Origin: Ectobacillus panaciterrae DSM 19096
GTDB lineage: Bacteria > Bacillota > Bacilli > Bacillales > Bacillaceae_G
DNA length: 64,000 bases
Assembly (NCBI RefSeq): GCF_000430785.1
Contig: NZ_AUMR01000031.1
Coordinates: 1-64,000, forward strand
Direction of reading: 5' to 3'
Part shown: positions 1-9,746 of the stretch, piece after piece
Layout: the number at the start of each line of letters is the position of its first letter
Position numbering within the stretch: the stretch's first letter is position 1
Position numbers and translations under genes: made by a program
Notes under the pieces: model-generated
Told to the model about the DNA's origin: nothing
What the model saw: the letters and a program-made list of their open reading frames with translations, nothing else
The model's database searches: none

Positions 1-1179
1 CAGGACTTTATCATGCCATTGCCTCATATGAGTATGGTACAAGGGGAACAAAATGTAACGTTTTTAAAGAAACGTTTTGAAGCGCTGTCAAACAATCCCC
101 TATTCCAAGGGATGGAATTTTCCGATGATCCGGAAAAACTGATGGAATGGATTCCGCTTATTATGCAAGGCCGCGCATCGAATGAACCTATAGCGGCAAC
201 AAAAATCGACTCTGGAACTGATGTCAACTTTGGCGCTTTAACGCGCATGTTGTTTGACCACTTAGAGAGTAAAAATGTCGATATAAACTACAAACATAGT
301 GTTAATGATATTAAACGTACTAGTGACGGCTTGTGGGAATTGAAAGTGCGGAATCTCGATAGCGGTACTGTCGAACGCCATACTGCAAAATTCGTCTTTA
401 TCGGAGGCGGGGGAGGAAGCCTGCATTTACTGCAAAAATCCGGTATTCCTGAAGGAAAACATATTGGAGGATTCCCGGTAAGCGGAATATTTATGGTGTG
501 TAATAATCCGGATGTTGTAGCGCAGCATCATGCAAAAGTATACGGCAAAGCTAAGGTTGGTGCTCCTCCAATGTCTGTTCCGCATCTTGACACACGATTT
601 ATCGACAATAAAAAATCGTTGCTATTTGGACCGTTTGCCGGCTTCTCACCAAAGTTTTTAAAAACCGGTTCAATGTTTGATTTGGTAACTTCCATAAAAC
701 CGGATAATCTCTTAACTATGTTGTCTGCAGGTGCAAAAAACATGTCATTGACAAAATACCTGATCGAGCAAGTTATGTTATCGAAAGAAAAGCGCATGGA
801 AGAGATACGTGAGTTTATCCCGAACGCCAAAAGCGAGGATTGGGATTTAGTAGTAGCGGGCCAACGTGTGCAAATTATCAAAGATACTGAAGCTGGCAAA
901 GGAACGCTTCAATTTGGTACGGAAGTTGTTAGTGCCGCTGATGGTTCGATAGCAGCATTGCTCGGCGCTTCTCCGGGTGCTTCTACCGCCGTTCACGTCA
1001 TGCTTGAAGTAATAACAAAATGCTTCCCGGAACATATGAAAGAGTGGGAACCGAAAATTAAAGAAATGATTCCTTCTTATGGCGTGTCACTAATGGAAAA
1101 CCCAGAGCTTCTGCACGAAATTCATACTTCAACAGCGCAGACACTTGGTCTAAGCGAAAAAAAGCCGGTCTGTAGTTAA
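1..1179 (+). CDS. mqo: Malate:quinone oxidoreductase, 3' part (5' end outside window)
   Basis: Oxidises malate to oxaloacetate and passes electrons to the quinone pool; a peripheral membrane FAD enzyme of the TCA cycle. The frame is open from base 1. The first internal Met (13) lies within the conserved DFI-PLPHMS stretch, so about 100 N-terminal residues, including the FAD Rossmann motif, are upstream of the window. Visible family hallmarks are the [21 protein letters not shown] region, the FPVSGIF segment, and the C-terminal [27 protein letters not shown]-binding stretch. A clear intrinsic terminator follows 25 bp after the stop, so this is the last gene of its unit. No frameshift is seen. 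Confidence 0.93.
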   Translation, partial: QDFIMPLPHMSMVQGEQNVTFLKKRFEALSNNPLFQGMEFSDDPEKLMEWIPLIMQGRASNEPIAATKIDSGTDVNFGALTRMLFDHLESKNVDINYKHSVNDIKRTSDGLWELKVRNLDSGTVERHTAKFVFIGGGGGSLHLLQKSGIPEGKHIGGFPVSGIFMVCNNPDVVAQHHAKVYGKAKVGAPPMSVPHLDTRFIDNKKSLLFGPFAGFSPKFLKTGSMFDLVTSIKPDNLLTMLSAGAKNMSLTKYLIEQVMLSKEKRMEEIREFIPNAKSEDWDLVVAGQRVQIIKDTEAGKGTLQFGTEVVSAADGSIAALLGASPGASTAVHVMLEVITKCFPEHMKEWEPKIKEMIPSYGVSLMENPELLHEIHTSTAQTLGLSEKKPVCS

Positions 1180-1204
1180 TTCTTTGGATGTAGAAACAAA
1201 GGAG

Positions 1205-1243
1205 GTCCATGTGGCAAATTCTTGAGCCACATGGACTTTTATT
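1205..1243 (+). terminator. Intrinsic terminator after mqo
   Basis: A perfect 11-bp inverted repeat (GTCCATGTGGC / GCCACATGGAC, 10-nt loop) is followed by TTTTATT. Confidence 0.85.
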
Positions 1244-1690
1244 ATGGAGGAAACTCAGGATTTTCAGGTTGTTTTTTACCTATTAATCGAACTGATGTTG
1301 AATGTTGAACGGGCAACATAGGATCAAGCTCGAAAGACAGCATAATCCTCACTTTTTTGTGTCCAACTTATTGACTAAAATCCAACCATTCCAAATTATA
1401 TGGAGTGTTGAAGCGCACAGTTAAGAATATAGGGAGTGGCGGTGGAGATCCGCTTTCATGTTTTTAGCCCTAACGTCTCTGATTTCAGTACATACTTAAA
1501 AAATATTTAAAGGGCGCCATCTTTGTGTGGAAAGGGTATAATAAATTGGCAGAAGTAGACATTAAAAAGGGGCTGCCTTGTGTTGATATAGAAAGTAGAT
1601 AACTAAAAATATCATAGAATTCCTACGATTTTTGTTTTATGTAAAAGAAAAAACTAGGATACAAAAAGACAAAGGAAAAAAGGGGATACC
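1244..1690. other. Intergenic stretch upstream of selO
   Basis: No convincing gene is visible. A TATAAT hexamer at 1537-1542 lacks a good -35 at the right distance and is only a weak promoter candidate for selO. The last 15 bases carry a purine-rich ribosome binding site (AAAGG...AGGGGA). Confidence 0.4.
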
Positions 1691-3166
1691 ATGACAAAGA
1701 GAAAAGACATAATAGAAACAGGATGGAACTTAGACAACAGTTATGCCCGTCTGCCGAAAGCACTTTTTACCAGCCATAGTCCAACCCCTGTACGCTCACC
1801 GAAGTTGATTATTCTCAATGATCCGTTGGCAACATCCCTGGGGTTGAACGCCGAGGCGCTGCAAAGCGAAGATGGCGTAGCGGTGTTTGCTGGCAACCGG
1901 ATTCCTGAAGGTGCTTTGCCGCTTGCTCAAGCTTATGCGGGGCATCAATTTGGGAATTTTACAAGATTAGGGGACGGCCGGGCTCTGCTGCTTAGCGAGC
2001 AGATCACTCCTTTGGGTGAACGGTTTGATATTCAGCTCAAGGGTTCAGGTAGAACGCCATACTCCCGCGGGGGAGATGGTCGGGCGGCACTTGGACCGAT
2101 GCTGCGCGAATACATCATCAGCGAAGCAATGCATGCGCTTGGTATTCCTACCACCCGTAGTCTAGCAGTGGTAACAACTGGTGAGTCAATAATCCGCGAA
2201 ACCGATCTGCCTGGTGCAATTCTGACCCGCGTGGCCGCCAGTCATCTGCGCGTTGGCACCTTTCAATACGTTGCAAAATGGGGCACAGCCCAAGAACTCC
2301 GGGTCCTGGCTGACTATACACTTAAGCGCCATTTTCCAGGCGTTGGAGCTGACGAGAATCGATATCTTTCGCTGCTTCAGGAAGTGATCAAGCGTCAGGC
2401 GCTGCTGATTGCCAAATGGCAGCTGGTTGGCTTTATTCACGGGGTGATGAACACCGACAACATGACCATTAGCGGAGAAACCATCGATTATGGTCCTTGC
2501 GCCTTTATGGATGAGTATGACCCGGCAACGGTATTCAGTTCCATCGACATTCATGGCCGCTATGCCTATGGCAATCAGCCGTATATTGGCGGATGGAATC
2601 TCGCGCGATTTGCTGAAACCCTATTGCCGCTGCTGCATGCCGATCAGGAGCAGGCTGTCAAACTGGCCCAGGATGCGATTTCAGAATTTATGGAATTGTA
2701 TCACCATAACTGGCTCGCGGGAATGAGAGCAAAACTGGGAATATTTAATGAAGAGATGCAGGATAAATCCCTTATTGAAGATCTCCTCAGTATGATGCAG
2801 AAGTATCGTGCGGATTATACCAATACCTTCCGTGCATTAACTTTTGATACAACGGAGGATACGGTTCTGTTTGGGACCCCAGAATTTGCTCAGTGGCATG
2901 AGCTGTGGCAGGCGAGACTAGGCAGGCAGGAGGAATCGAAAGCCTCCTCGCATCAGTTGATGCGGAACAGCAATCCTGCGCTAATCCCTCGGAACCACCG
3001 GGTAGAAGCGGCACTAGAAGCCGCAGTGAAACAAGGAGACTACAGCGTGATGGAACGGCTTCTTGGTGTTCTTTCAAGCCCCTACGCGCACTCCCACGAA
3101 CAGGTTGATTATTGCACACTGCCTGCGCCATCAACCCGTCCTTACCGAACCTTTTGCGGTACCTGA
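1691..3166 (+). CDS. selO: SelO/YdiU family protein adenylyltransferase (pseudokinase)
   Basis: SelO proteins have a kinase fold with inverted ATP binding. They AMPylate Ser/Thr/Tyr of target proteins, and this is linked to redox stress in characterised members. At 491 aa the length is typical. Visible motifs are [18 protein letters not shown] (about 80-97), the ATP-binding run [19 protein letters not shown] (about 114-132), and the active-site block HGVMNTDNM...[11 protein letters not shown] (about 252-276). It ends in FCGT, placing a Cys near the C terminus where many homologs keep a conserved Cys or selenocysteine. The ATG start follows an AAGGAAAAAAGGGGA site. It appears monocistronic, with a hairpin 75 bp downstream. 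Confidence 0.9.
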   Translation: MTKRKDIIETGWNLDNSYARLPKALFTSHSPTPVRSPKLIILNDPLATSLGLNAEALQSEDGVAVFAGNRIPEGALPLAQAYAGHQFGNFTRLGDGRALLLSEQITPLGERFDIQLKGSGRTPYSRGGDGRAALGPMLREYIISEAMHALGIPTTRSLAVVTTGESIIRETDLPGAILTRVAASHLRVGTFQYVAKWGTAQELRVLADYTLKRHFPGVGADENRYLSLLQEVIKRQALLIAKWQLVGFIHGVMNTDNMTISGETIDYGPCAFMDEYDPATVFSSIDIHGRYAYGNQPYIGGWNLARFAETLLPLLHADQEQAVKLAQDAISEFMELYHHNWLAGMRAKLGIFNEEMQDKSLIEDLLSMMQKYRADYTNTFRALTFDTTEDTVLFGTPEFAQWHELWQARLGRQEESKASSHQLMRNSNPALIPRNHRVEAALEAAVKQGDYSVMERLLGVLSSPYAHSHEQVDYCTLPAPSTRPYRTFCGT

Positions 3167-3240
3167 GAAGCATTAGGGATGGTTCTTTCTGCTTTTTTCA
3201 ATCAACTTGACGCCTTGTCATGGTTTACTATTAGTACAAG

Positions 3241-3280
3241 ATAATGCTACCCCTTTACTTGAGGTAGCATTATTAATAAT
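3241..3280 (+). terminator. Hairpin after selO
   Basis: An inverted repeat ATAATGCTACC / GGTAGCATTAT is followed by an A/T-rich stretch without a strong T-run. It is a plausible but not ideal terminator. Confidence 0.5.
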
Positions 3281-3349
3281 TGTGCGTATAACCAAATTAT
3301 GACCAGCAGGACGTTCTTAAAGAAGAACTGATTTTAGACAGTTTCAGAT

Positions 3350-3381
3350 AAAAAAGAAAAAACCTTGATTTATCAAGGTTT
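3350..3381 (-). terminator. Terminator of the amidohydrolase gene
   Basis: Stem AAACCTTGA / TCAAGGTTT with a 4-nt loop. On the minus strand it is followed by TTTTCTTTTT, just beyond the stop of the gene at 3401. Confidence 0.85.
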
Positions 3382-3400
3382 CTCCCATTCACAGCTTCTT

Positions 3401-5026
3401 TTAGCATTTCGTAAAAGAATTATCTCTTTGAAAAACTAAATTTCCACCTAAATAAGTTTCTTTAACTAGAACTGTATCAATCTTGTCCATACTCATTTCA
3501 AGTATATCCTGGTCAAGCACAATAAAGTCAGCATGATAGCCTACAGCAAGCTGTCCAACATAAGGAATTCGTGTGATCTCCTGCGCTGCTTTTGTGTAAA
3601 GCATGATGGCGGTTGGTACATCTACCCTTTGTTCTTGTCCAGTATCCGCACCATCATATGCCAAGCGTGTGACAGCAGACTTGATTCCAACAAATGGATT
3701 TACGGGATCAGCCCAAGCGGTCGCAGGTGCATCGGAAGAAAACGCTACTTTTATCCCTGCTTGCAGCATGGATTGAATAGGATAGGTTTGCTTTGTACGC
3801 TCAGATCCGAGGTTATTATGGTAGCTCTCAATTTCTGCAAACAAAAAGATTGGTTGGGTAACAAAGGCAATACCCGTTTCAGCAGCACGCTGGATGGCCT
3901 GAGGTGTAGGCATTGCCGCATGCTCAATCCGAATGGAAGGTGCATCTGCAAGCCAGCCTTTTTTGCCATAGAAAGTATCAATGATTAAGTCAATCGCCTG
4001 CTCGCCCATCGCGTGGACAACCAATTGAATCTGGTTCTGTTCGGCTGCTTTTGCAGCAGCTAATAACTCTTCCTTAGTTGTCGTTTGAATACCGTAATTT
4101 TCTTCTTCCCCTAAGAATGGCGGATTGACCCATGCTGTTTTTCCAGAGACGCTTCCGTCTGAGAATAACTTGATACCGCCAATGTGAATTTGATTTTCAC
4201 TTTTGATTTTATCTGGTCCTAATATAGGCTGCTCCTTCAAATCCTCCCACAGATAATATAGAACAGTACGTTGTTTTAGCCCTTTTTTGCCAGCGGTTTT
4301 ATACATTTCTAAGTAATCAGTTGACCCAGTTCTACTCGAAAGGTCTGTAATGGCTGTGATTCCATGTGACAGCAGGAAAGGGCTTAATTCGGCAAGTGAT
4401 GTAGCATCTTCTTCAAGAGATTTAGCTGGCATAATACGACGGACGAGATCTGTTGCATTTTCACGTAATACTCCTGTTGGTTCACCATTTGAATCCCGAT
4501 CAATCTTTCCGCCTTGTGGATCTGGTGTATCCTTCGTAATGCCTGCTAGTTCCAATGCTTTACTGTTTACAACCGCAATATGGGTACATGTCCGGGTAAT
4601 GAAAATTGGAATGTCTGATGTGGCTTTATCTAAGTCCCAGCGTGTTGGCGCTCTTCTTTCTGACAATTTCCCTTCATCATACCCCCAGCCTGCAATCCAA
4701 TTACCCATTTCATTGGATTTACATACATTCCGAATTTGTTCAATTAAATCTGCTATTGAATTAACAAGTGGAGGGGTGCAGGCGATTTGGGTGGATGCAT
4801 TTGCAAGCCACAAAGGGTGTAAATGGGCATCGATAAGACCTGGAAGCACTCTATGGCCTTTAAGATCAACACAATCTCCTTCTATATTTTCTAAATCTGA
4901 TTGCTCACCAATCCACACTATCTTGCCATCACGCACGATCATGGTGCTTGCATAGGGTTGTTCCAGATTTGAAGTGAAAATTTTCCCGTTGATAAAAGTT
5001 TGCACAGATTGTTTACGAATCGTCAT
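3401..5026 (-). CDS. Amidohydrolase family protein (YtcJ-like)
   Basis: A metal-dependent hydrolase of the amidohydrolase superfamily, probably cytosolic (no signal peptide). The substrate is unknown; this subfamily is often annotated as exoenzyme regulatory protein AepA or YtcJ. In the 541 aa, the metal-binding HxH sits in GLIDAHLHP (His68, His70). Further family motifs are GGIKLFSDGSVSGKTAW, VVHAMGEQAID, RIEHAAM and FSSDAPA, and the C-terminal small beta domain ends with ADFIVLDQD. The ATG start has a strong GAGGAGGGAAAATCAA leader. It is transcribed alone. Nothing nearby hints at its substrate. Confidence 0.85.
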   Translation of the reverse strand: MTIRKQSVQTFINGKIFTSNLEQPYASTMIVRDGKIVWIGEQSDLENIEGDCVDLKGHRVLPGLIDAHLHPLWLANASTQIACTPPLVNSIADLIEQIRNVCKSNEMGNWIAGWGYDEGKLSERRAPTRWDLDKATSDIPIFITRTCTHIAVVNSKALELAGITKDTPDPQGGKIDRDSNGEPTGVLRENATDLVRRIMPAKSLEEDATSLAELSPFLLSHGITAITDLSSRTGSTDYLEMYKTAGKKGLKQRTVLYYLWEDLKEQPILGPDKIKSENQIHIGGIKLFSDGSVSGKTAWVNPPFLGEEENYGIQTTTKEELLAAAKAAEQNQIQLVVHAMGEQAIDLIIDTFYGKKGWLADAPSIRIEHAAMPTPQAIQRAAETGIAFVTQPIFLFAEIESYHNNLGSERTKQTYPIQSMLQAGIKVAFSSDAPATAWADPVNPFVGIKSAVTRLAYDGADTGQEQRVDVPTAIMLYTKAAQEITRIPYVGQLAVGYHADFIVLDQDILEMSMDKIDTVLVKETYLGGNLVFQRDNSFTKC

Positions 5027-5163
5027 TTGATTTTCCCTCCTCTGTATAAGTTTAGGAAAATAGGGAATGAGTTAGACTGACTTTTTTAACAGTATTCCAA
5101 TCATTTCATTATCTTGCTTTTGAAAAGTATTTTATGAAAGTGGTGGGGGACTGACTTTTTTCC

Positions 5164-5201
5164 AAACCCTAGATAACTCCTATTGAAGTAATCTAGGGTT
5201 T
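5164..5201. repeat. Perfect inverted repeat between the amidohydrolase and the 609-aa gene
   Basis: AAACCCTAGAT / ATCTAGGGTTT, 11 bp, with a 16-nt spacer. Neither strand has a good T-run after it, so its role as terminator of the gene at 5290 is uncertain. Confidence 0.5.
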
Positions 5202-5245
5202 AAAAGTTTATATCAAAGATTCGAATTTCTTCGTCAATCTTAGTC

Positions 5246-5289
5246 GAACCGCCGTATACGGAACTGTGCGTAAGGTGGTGTGGGGGACA
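5246..5289 (+). mobile_element. Group II intron domain V-like remnant
   Basis: The GAACCGCCGTATACGGAACT...GGTGGTGTG pattern matches my memory of the 3' catalytic domain V of bacterial group II introns. ACCGCC (5248-5253) pairs with GGTGGT (5274-5279), leaving the GTATACGGAAC apical part. No reverse transcriptase and no domain VI are present, and the piece ends directly at the stop codon of the opposite-strand gene. A remnant, not an active element; the call rests on pattern recognition. Confidence 0.5.
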
Positions 5290-7119
5290 TCAATCTTGCT
5301 TTGGAAAGTGAAAAGCATATAAGAAGTACAGAAAATCGTCAAAAGGAAGGGACGACTCGCCCTCTTGTTCACCATTTTCAGAAACGCTTGTTCTGATGGA
5401 GTTTCCCCATATTTGCAGGCTGTCGTTATTTGGATTGTAAAAATAAACGCGAATGCAGCCGCTAGGGTCATGGCATACTCTTTGAATAAGTACTGCATGG
5501 GCTCCAAGAACTTGACCAGACTGGTTGTAAATGGTGATGCCGGCAGGCTGGGGGAGCCATTCATTGACATTTGGATTCTCCGAAGGGTGATAGTGCCGAT
5601 AGAATCGGGCTGTAAAGTCGGGGTCACTATAGATATCTGAAAACTCGGTCCATATTCCTTTTATATGAAAAGCCGGGTTGATCCATTTATGGGGATCCTG
5701 CCCGCGTCCTCTCACTGATTTCAGCATTTCCAAATATATAGAATCAAGGTGCGGAATCAAGAGTAGTGATATGGTATCAATATTGACTTCATCGTCAAGC
5801 GGGGTATGAGGAAGCGTATCGGAAGAAATGGATTTCCCTTCAAAATCAATGGTGAATTTACCGTGTTCTAGAAAGTGATTATACATTTTGAGTAGCATGA
5901 CCGGCTTCTTTTGTGACCAATAGCTAAGTGCTCTTGTTGATTGGCATGTTGGGTTAAATCCTTGGCCAATACCTAGTGGCTGCCCTAAAACGCTGATCAT
6001 TCCTGAAACTGCAAGAGAACGAAGGGCAGCTGTATCTGATATTTTATGAACGGCTGAAATTCTATTCTTAATCTTATCATGAATGGGAACCTTTATAAGT
6101 TTCTCGATTTCATTGATGAATTCAATCGTAAATACATCTCGCTGCAGAAGGCGCATCATACCATAAATACTTTCCCTTGTATGAACAGTAACGGCTGAAG
6201 AGATTAGAGAAGAAACTAAATGCAGATTCAAATGCAAGTTTTCCCTAGCGATTTCGTCCACGGCCAGCAGGTTCTGCAGCAAGTCTGGCTTTTCTTTATT
6301 TATATAGTTTAAAAATAATGCATGGAACGGTGAAACAAGTCCGGTATGATGCATGGATGTACGCAGCTGATTAGCTTCCCGAATTAGTAATAAATCATCA
6401 CTAGCTTTCAAGTTATTTTCATAACTTTCCCCAGCAGCGGCAGCTATATCTGATGGAGAATAAACCGCATTTTCGTAATGCATCAAGCCTGAATCCGCCT
6501 CTTCCAGACCGCCGGCTAATCTTTTTGCACTAGCAATCAATTTCAGGATTTTGTTTGTTACAATTGGCCTTTGGACAGCGAGATTATCTACTTCCTGATA
6601 TAGACTTTGAAAAACAAGTGGAGAAAAACAATGGTCTGAGATAAATCCTAGAATCTCTGACGCCTCTTTGTCGTTGTAAAGCTGCTTTACTCGATTTTCT
6701 TCCGTTCCCTTCATGAGCAGCAGATCTAGGTTCAAAGCCATAACTCTCGTCAAAAATTCAGTTGCTTCATACGCCGACATTTCTGGATGTACATAATCAC
6801 CTCTGGCAATGGCGAGAATTCTCAGATTGCTCAATGCCTCGGCTGCTGCCATGATGCCGCCAGCATGAAAAGTGCCTCTAACAAGAACAGGATTGAGCTT
6901 GCGAACATTCTCCCATGGCTTCCCCGCAAAGACCCCAGTTTCATCAAAGAGATGTGCATATTTAAAAAGTTTTTCCAATCCATTCGCTTCCTTGAGAAGG
7001 GCAGCAGTTTCTTCAAGAACTGCTTGCTGAAATAAACTTTTATTTGGTGTGGAAGCTCGCTGTAACTGATTAAAGGCTCTTTGAAACGAATCCTCTAAAG
7101 TAAATAGAAAAAGTCCCAT
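5290..7119 (-). CDS. Large protein of unknown family with papain-like Cys/His/Asn signature (paralog 2)
   Basis: I do not recognise a named family. The 609 aa align along the full length with the 684-aa product at 7677-9731. They share the N-terminal helical part (GVF-G-PWE; LAIA-GDY-H), VQRPI, TGLVSP-HA, SVLGQPLG-GQG, NPTCQS-RA-S-WSQ, the LG-HAV-IQR block, YFYNPNND and GE-EGESSLPF. Cys392 at the start of a predicted helix, His541 in a beta strand, and Asn562/Asp566 in YNPNND are spaced and dressed like a papain-fold (C39/C58/transglutaminase-like) catalytic triad; this is inference. No signal peptide and no membrane segment are seen. The start follows AAGGGAG. It lacks the Lys/Arg-rich insertion of its paralog and is separated from it by a transposase scar. 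Confidence 0.7.
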   Translation of the reverse strand: MGLFLFTLEDSFQRAFNQLQRASTPNKSLFQQAVLEETAALLKEANGLEKLFKYAHLFDETGVFAGKPWENVRKLNPVLVRGTFHAGGIMAAAEALSNLRILAIARGDYVHPEMSAYEATEFLTRVMALNLDLLLMKGTEENRVKQLYNDKEASEILGFISDHCFSPLVFQSLYQEVDNLAVQRPIVTNKILKLIASAKRLAGGLEEADSGLMHYENAVYSPSDIAAAAGESYENNLKASDDLLLIREANQLRTSMHHTGLVSPFHALFLNYINKEKPDLLQNLLAVDEIARENLHLNLHLVSSLISSAVTVHTRESIYGMMRLLQRDVFTIEFINEIEKLIKVPIHDKIKNRISAVHKISDTAALRSLAVSGMISVLGQPLGIGQGFNPTCQSTRALSYWSQKKPVMLLKMYNHFLEHGKFTIDFEGKSISSDTLPHTPLDDEVNIDTISLLLIPHLDSIYLEMLKSVRGRGQDPHKWINPAFHIKGIWTEFSDIYSDPDFTARFYRHYHPSENPNVNEWLPQPAGITIYNQSGQVLGAHAVLIQRVCHDPSGCIRVYFYNPNNDSLQIWGNSIRTSVSENGEQEGESSLPFDDFLYFLYAFHFPKQD

Positions 7120-7481
7120 ATGTCCATTCTCCCTTCTAGCGTCATATTGGTCAAATGGGTTGCTGGTTTACCTAACCACATCAAGGTTTACCTGCCTGAG
7201 TTAGTGGACGAAAATTGAGCGATGAGAAGAAAAACAAATGCTTCGTTCAGATCGAGAAGTGATGGCGGTTTAGCTGGTAAAGGTGTTCTTCAACTTCAAC
7301 AGTTGAACCGAAGCGAGTTGTAGGAGTATGCTCGTTTAGTTTATTTTTTGAATATTCTTAAGGTTCTATATTGTTTAATTAATGTAACATTAAATGGGAG
7401 ATATTTCAAATGATAATTCATCCTTTTCACTCTGTTGGGCAGACTCCTAGGAGTTTGGTCTATATAGAACGAACTAAAGAG
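7120..7481. other. Intergenic stretch upstream of the 609-aa gene
   Basis: No gene can be supported. Several short coding-like stretches look like decayed mobile-element sequence. The promoter of the 609-aa gene must lie here, but no clear -35/-10 pair stands out. Confidence 0.3.
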
Positions 7482-7589
7482 TTATAGTTTAAGACATAGC
7501 CGATCGATGGCCGTCTGCGGCTGTTTGTTCACTTCGTGAATGAACTCCTTGACACGCGTTCGGATCGCTTCAACAGATGCGTAAAACAC
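7482..7589 (-). pseudogene. C-terminal remnant of a transposase (IS630-like)
   Basis: About 35 codons end in a stop and read ...VKEFIHEVNKQ then PQTAIDRLCLKL, which resembles the tail of IS630-family DDE transposases. No upstream catalytic part remains. The scar separates the two paralogous genes at 5290 and 7677. Family assignment is from memory. Confidence 0.4.
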
Positions 7590-7610
7590 ATTCTAGACAA
7601 TATATGTTTA

Positions 7611-7652
7611 GAAAAACCTAAAGAGGACCACGAAATTACATTCCGGGTCCTC
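7611..7652 (-). terminator. Terminator of the 684-aa gene
   Basis: GAGGACC / GGTCCTC stem with a 16-nt loop, followed on the minus strand by TTTAGGTTTTTC. Confidence 0.55.
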
Positions 7653-7676
7653 AGGATCTTTTGGTCTATAAATAAT

Positions 7677-9731
7677 TTAGATAAGTACTGGGACTGCTTC
7701 TTCATCCCACACATAATTCTTGCCCCAGCTGTCTTTTGCCAGTGCTTCCACTTTTTCAACAAGGCTGTCCTCAACCATGTAGGTGTCTCCCTGTTGGTAT
7801 GGGTTATAATGAAAAGCGTACATTCTGGATAAAAGCTCATGAAACGGCAGGGACGATTCACCTTCAAGTTCACCAAAACCTGAAACGCTTGGCTTGATGT
7901 CTTGGCCCCAGTTTTGACCGCTGTCATTGTTAGGATTGTAAAAATAAATCCGGCAATCCCCGTTTTGGTCTTTTTCAATCCTTTGAATCGATACAGCGTG
8001 AAGACCGAGCAGATCTCCATGTACGTCTGTCGTAAAAATGCCAATTGGATTTGGATAAATCAATTCATACCCTTCATTATAGTCCGGATGGTGGGTGGCA
8101 TAGAACAGTCTGGCGAAAGTCGGATAATTTGTGACATTCAGTGTGGATGGATCGATAGCATTTATAAAGCCATTCGGAATCCACTTACCGTAAAATTCCG
8201 GGTTTACCCACTTATGGCCATCCTCTGCGAAAAGAAGGGTTCGTTTCATCATTTCGAAATAAATTTTATCGAGATGAGGGACAAGAACATTTGAGACCGG
8301 ATCCAAATCCGGATGGATTTCTTCGGCAACTCCTCCGGAAAGGAGGAATGAATGGATTGTCTCTCCTTCAAATGCCATTTCAATATCATTGTTATGCGCG
8401 GCATGGGCAATGTATTCAAGCAACTGGTCGATTCCATACTGGGACCAGAGGGATATCGCTCTTGCAGATTGACAAGTTGGATTGAGACCTTGTCCAACCC
8501 CAAGCGGCTGACCTAGAACACTTATAACTCCGGCAACGAGCACACCATTTGGGCTAATGCCTCCCTGTTTATATTCATTCTTTAAAAGTGTTTGTTTCAC
8601 CTGAGCGTGGAGAGGAAGCTCAAACAGGCGTCGAATGGCAGGCGCGACCGTATCTTGTGTCATCACCCCACGGTCAAGCATCCTTGAAAGGCCGTATATT
8701 GCTTGGCGTGTTTCAGGGAAAATGGCAAGCTGGATGATGTCGTGAATCAGTTCTTTATTGGCATGGAAACTTGTAGTCCCAATTTCCGATAAACCAAGAG
8801 AAGCTGGAATCAAGTCAGGGTTCTTTCGGTTAAGAAATCGTAGCAGCACGGCATGATAAGGGGAAACAAGCCCAGTATCTTTCATAGCGTCTGCGAATGC
8901 CTTAGCTTCAGCCTCAAGCTTTGAAGCGGATTTCTTCCGTCCTCTCTTTTTAGACTCTTCGACAGTGTTAGATTCTGCTGCACGTTCTTCATCATAGGCA
9001 GCCTCTAGCATGATTCCGTAGTCCCTTTGATTGGAAGCCTTCTTGCTTAGCTGTGTTGGAGCATTGGCAGAACGTGAGTACTTTTCAAGAGCTTTCGCAG
9101 TTTTTTCATCAATTCCATTTTTAATTAATTGTTCAGACATGCTGATCATGTTTAAAATTCTTCCGACCATGATCGGACGCTGAACCGTTAGGCGATCGAT
9201 CTCTTGGACAATTTTATCCGCGATCTCTCTAAAGGAAAGCTCCTGGCCAAGGTAGCGGAACAAACGCTGCCCCCGTAAAATATGGTCTTCAAATTGAATA
9301 CTGCCTTCCTCGGTTTTCGGCGGCAACAAAAGGTCGAGATTAAGAGCCAGGACTTCATTTAAAAAAGCTTCTGCCTCATTCGCCTTCAAGCTCTCATGAA
9401 TGTAATCTCCTTTTGCGATTGCAAGCATTCTCATTTCACTTAACAATTCAATAATGGAGTTGGCTCCTCCTTTAAGCTTCAGTGAACCGCCGACTAGAGG
9501 CGGCTGCATTTTAGTCGGGTCTTCCCATGGACCTCCATAGAAGACACCGGCTTTTTCAAACCGATGTGCATTTCCGTAGATTATCGCCAGTCCGTCATCC
9601 GAACCAGCAAGCTCGATTGCCAGTTGGAAGACTTCCGTTTGGTACATGCATTTAGCGAATGGTTTTGCCTGCTCAAGTCTGCCTAGAGCAGTTTCAAATT
9701 TATCTTTTAAAACTCCTGTATAATTACTCAT
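7677..9731 (-). CDS. Large protein of unknown family with papain-like Cys/His/Asn signature (paralog 1)
   Basis: Unrecognised family; full-length paralog of the product at 5290-7119 (684 versus 609 aa). The N-terminal 230 residues are largely helical. Residues about 235-285 form a charged insertion with KKRGRKKSASK that the other copy lacks. The conserved core holds GVGQGLNPTCQSARAISLW with Cys420, GLHAVSIQR with His578, and YFYNPNND with Asn599/Asp603. This is suggestive of a papain-like cysteine hydrolase or acyltransferase (inference). It starts 15 bp after the ATP-grasp gene, whose stop overlaps its TTTAAGGAG leader, so the two are cotranscribed and probably act on the same substrate. The C terminus is about 35 residues longer than in its paralog. 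No export signal. Confidence 0.75.
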   Translation of the reverse strand: MSNYTGVLKDKFETALGRLEQAKPFAKCMYQTEVFQLAIELAGSDDGLAIIYGNAHRFEKAGVFYGGPWEDPTKMQPPLVGGSLKLKGGANSIIELLSEMRMLAIAKGDYIHESLKANEAEAFLNEVLALNLDLLLPPKTEEGSIQFEDHILRGQRLFRYLGQELSFREIADKIVQEIDRLTVQRPIMVGRILNMISMSEQLIKNGIDEKTAKALEKYSRSANAPTQLSKKASNQRDYGIMLEAAYDEERAAESNTVEESKKRGRKKSASKLEAEAKAFADAMKDTGLVSPYHAVLLRFLNRKNPDLIPASLGLSEIGTTSFHANKELIHDIIQLAIFPETRQAIYGLSRMLDRGVMTQDTVAPAIRRLFELPLHAQVKQTLLKNEYKQGGISPNGVLVAGVISVLGQPLGVGQGLNPTCQSARAISLWSQYGIDQLLEYIAHAAHNNDIEMAFEGETIHSFLLSGGVAEEIHPDLDPVSNVLVPHLDKIYFEMMKRTLLFAEDGHKWVNPEFYGKWIPNGFINAIDPSTLNVTNYPTFARLFYATHHPDYNEGYELIYPNPIGIFTTDVHGDLLGLHAVSIQRIEKDQNGDCRIYFYNPNNDSGQNWGQDIKPSVSGFGELEGESSLPFHELLSRMYAFHYNPYQQGDTYMVEDSLVEKVEALAKDSWGKNYVWDEEAVPVLI

Positions 9732-9746
9732 CCTTCTCTTCGCTCC

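Noticed and set aside
2787-3173. Long antisense frame opposite the end of selO
   Set aside because: It mirrors the codon pattern of selO, has no ribosome binding site and encodes no recognisable domain.
5164-5201. Terminator of the 609-aa gene
   Set aside because: The stem is perfect but there is no T-run after it on the minus strand; listed as an inverted repeat instead.
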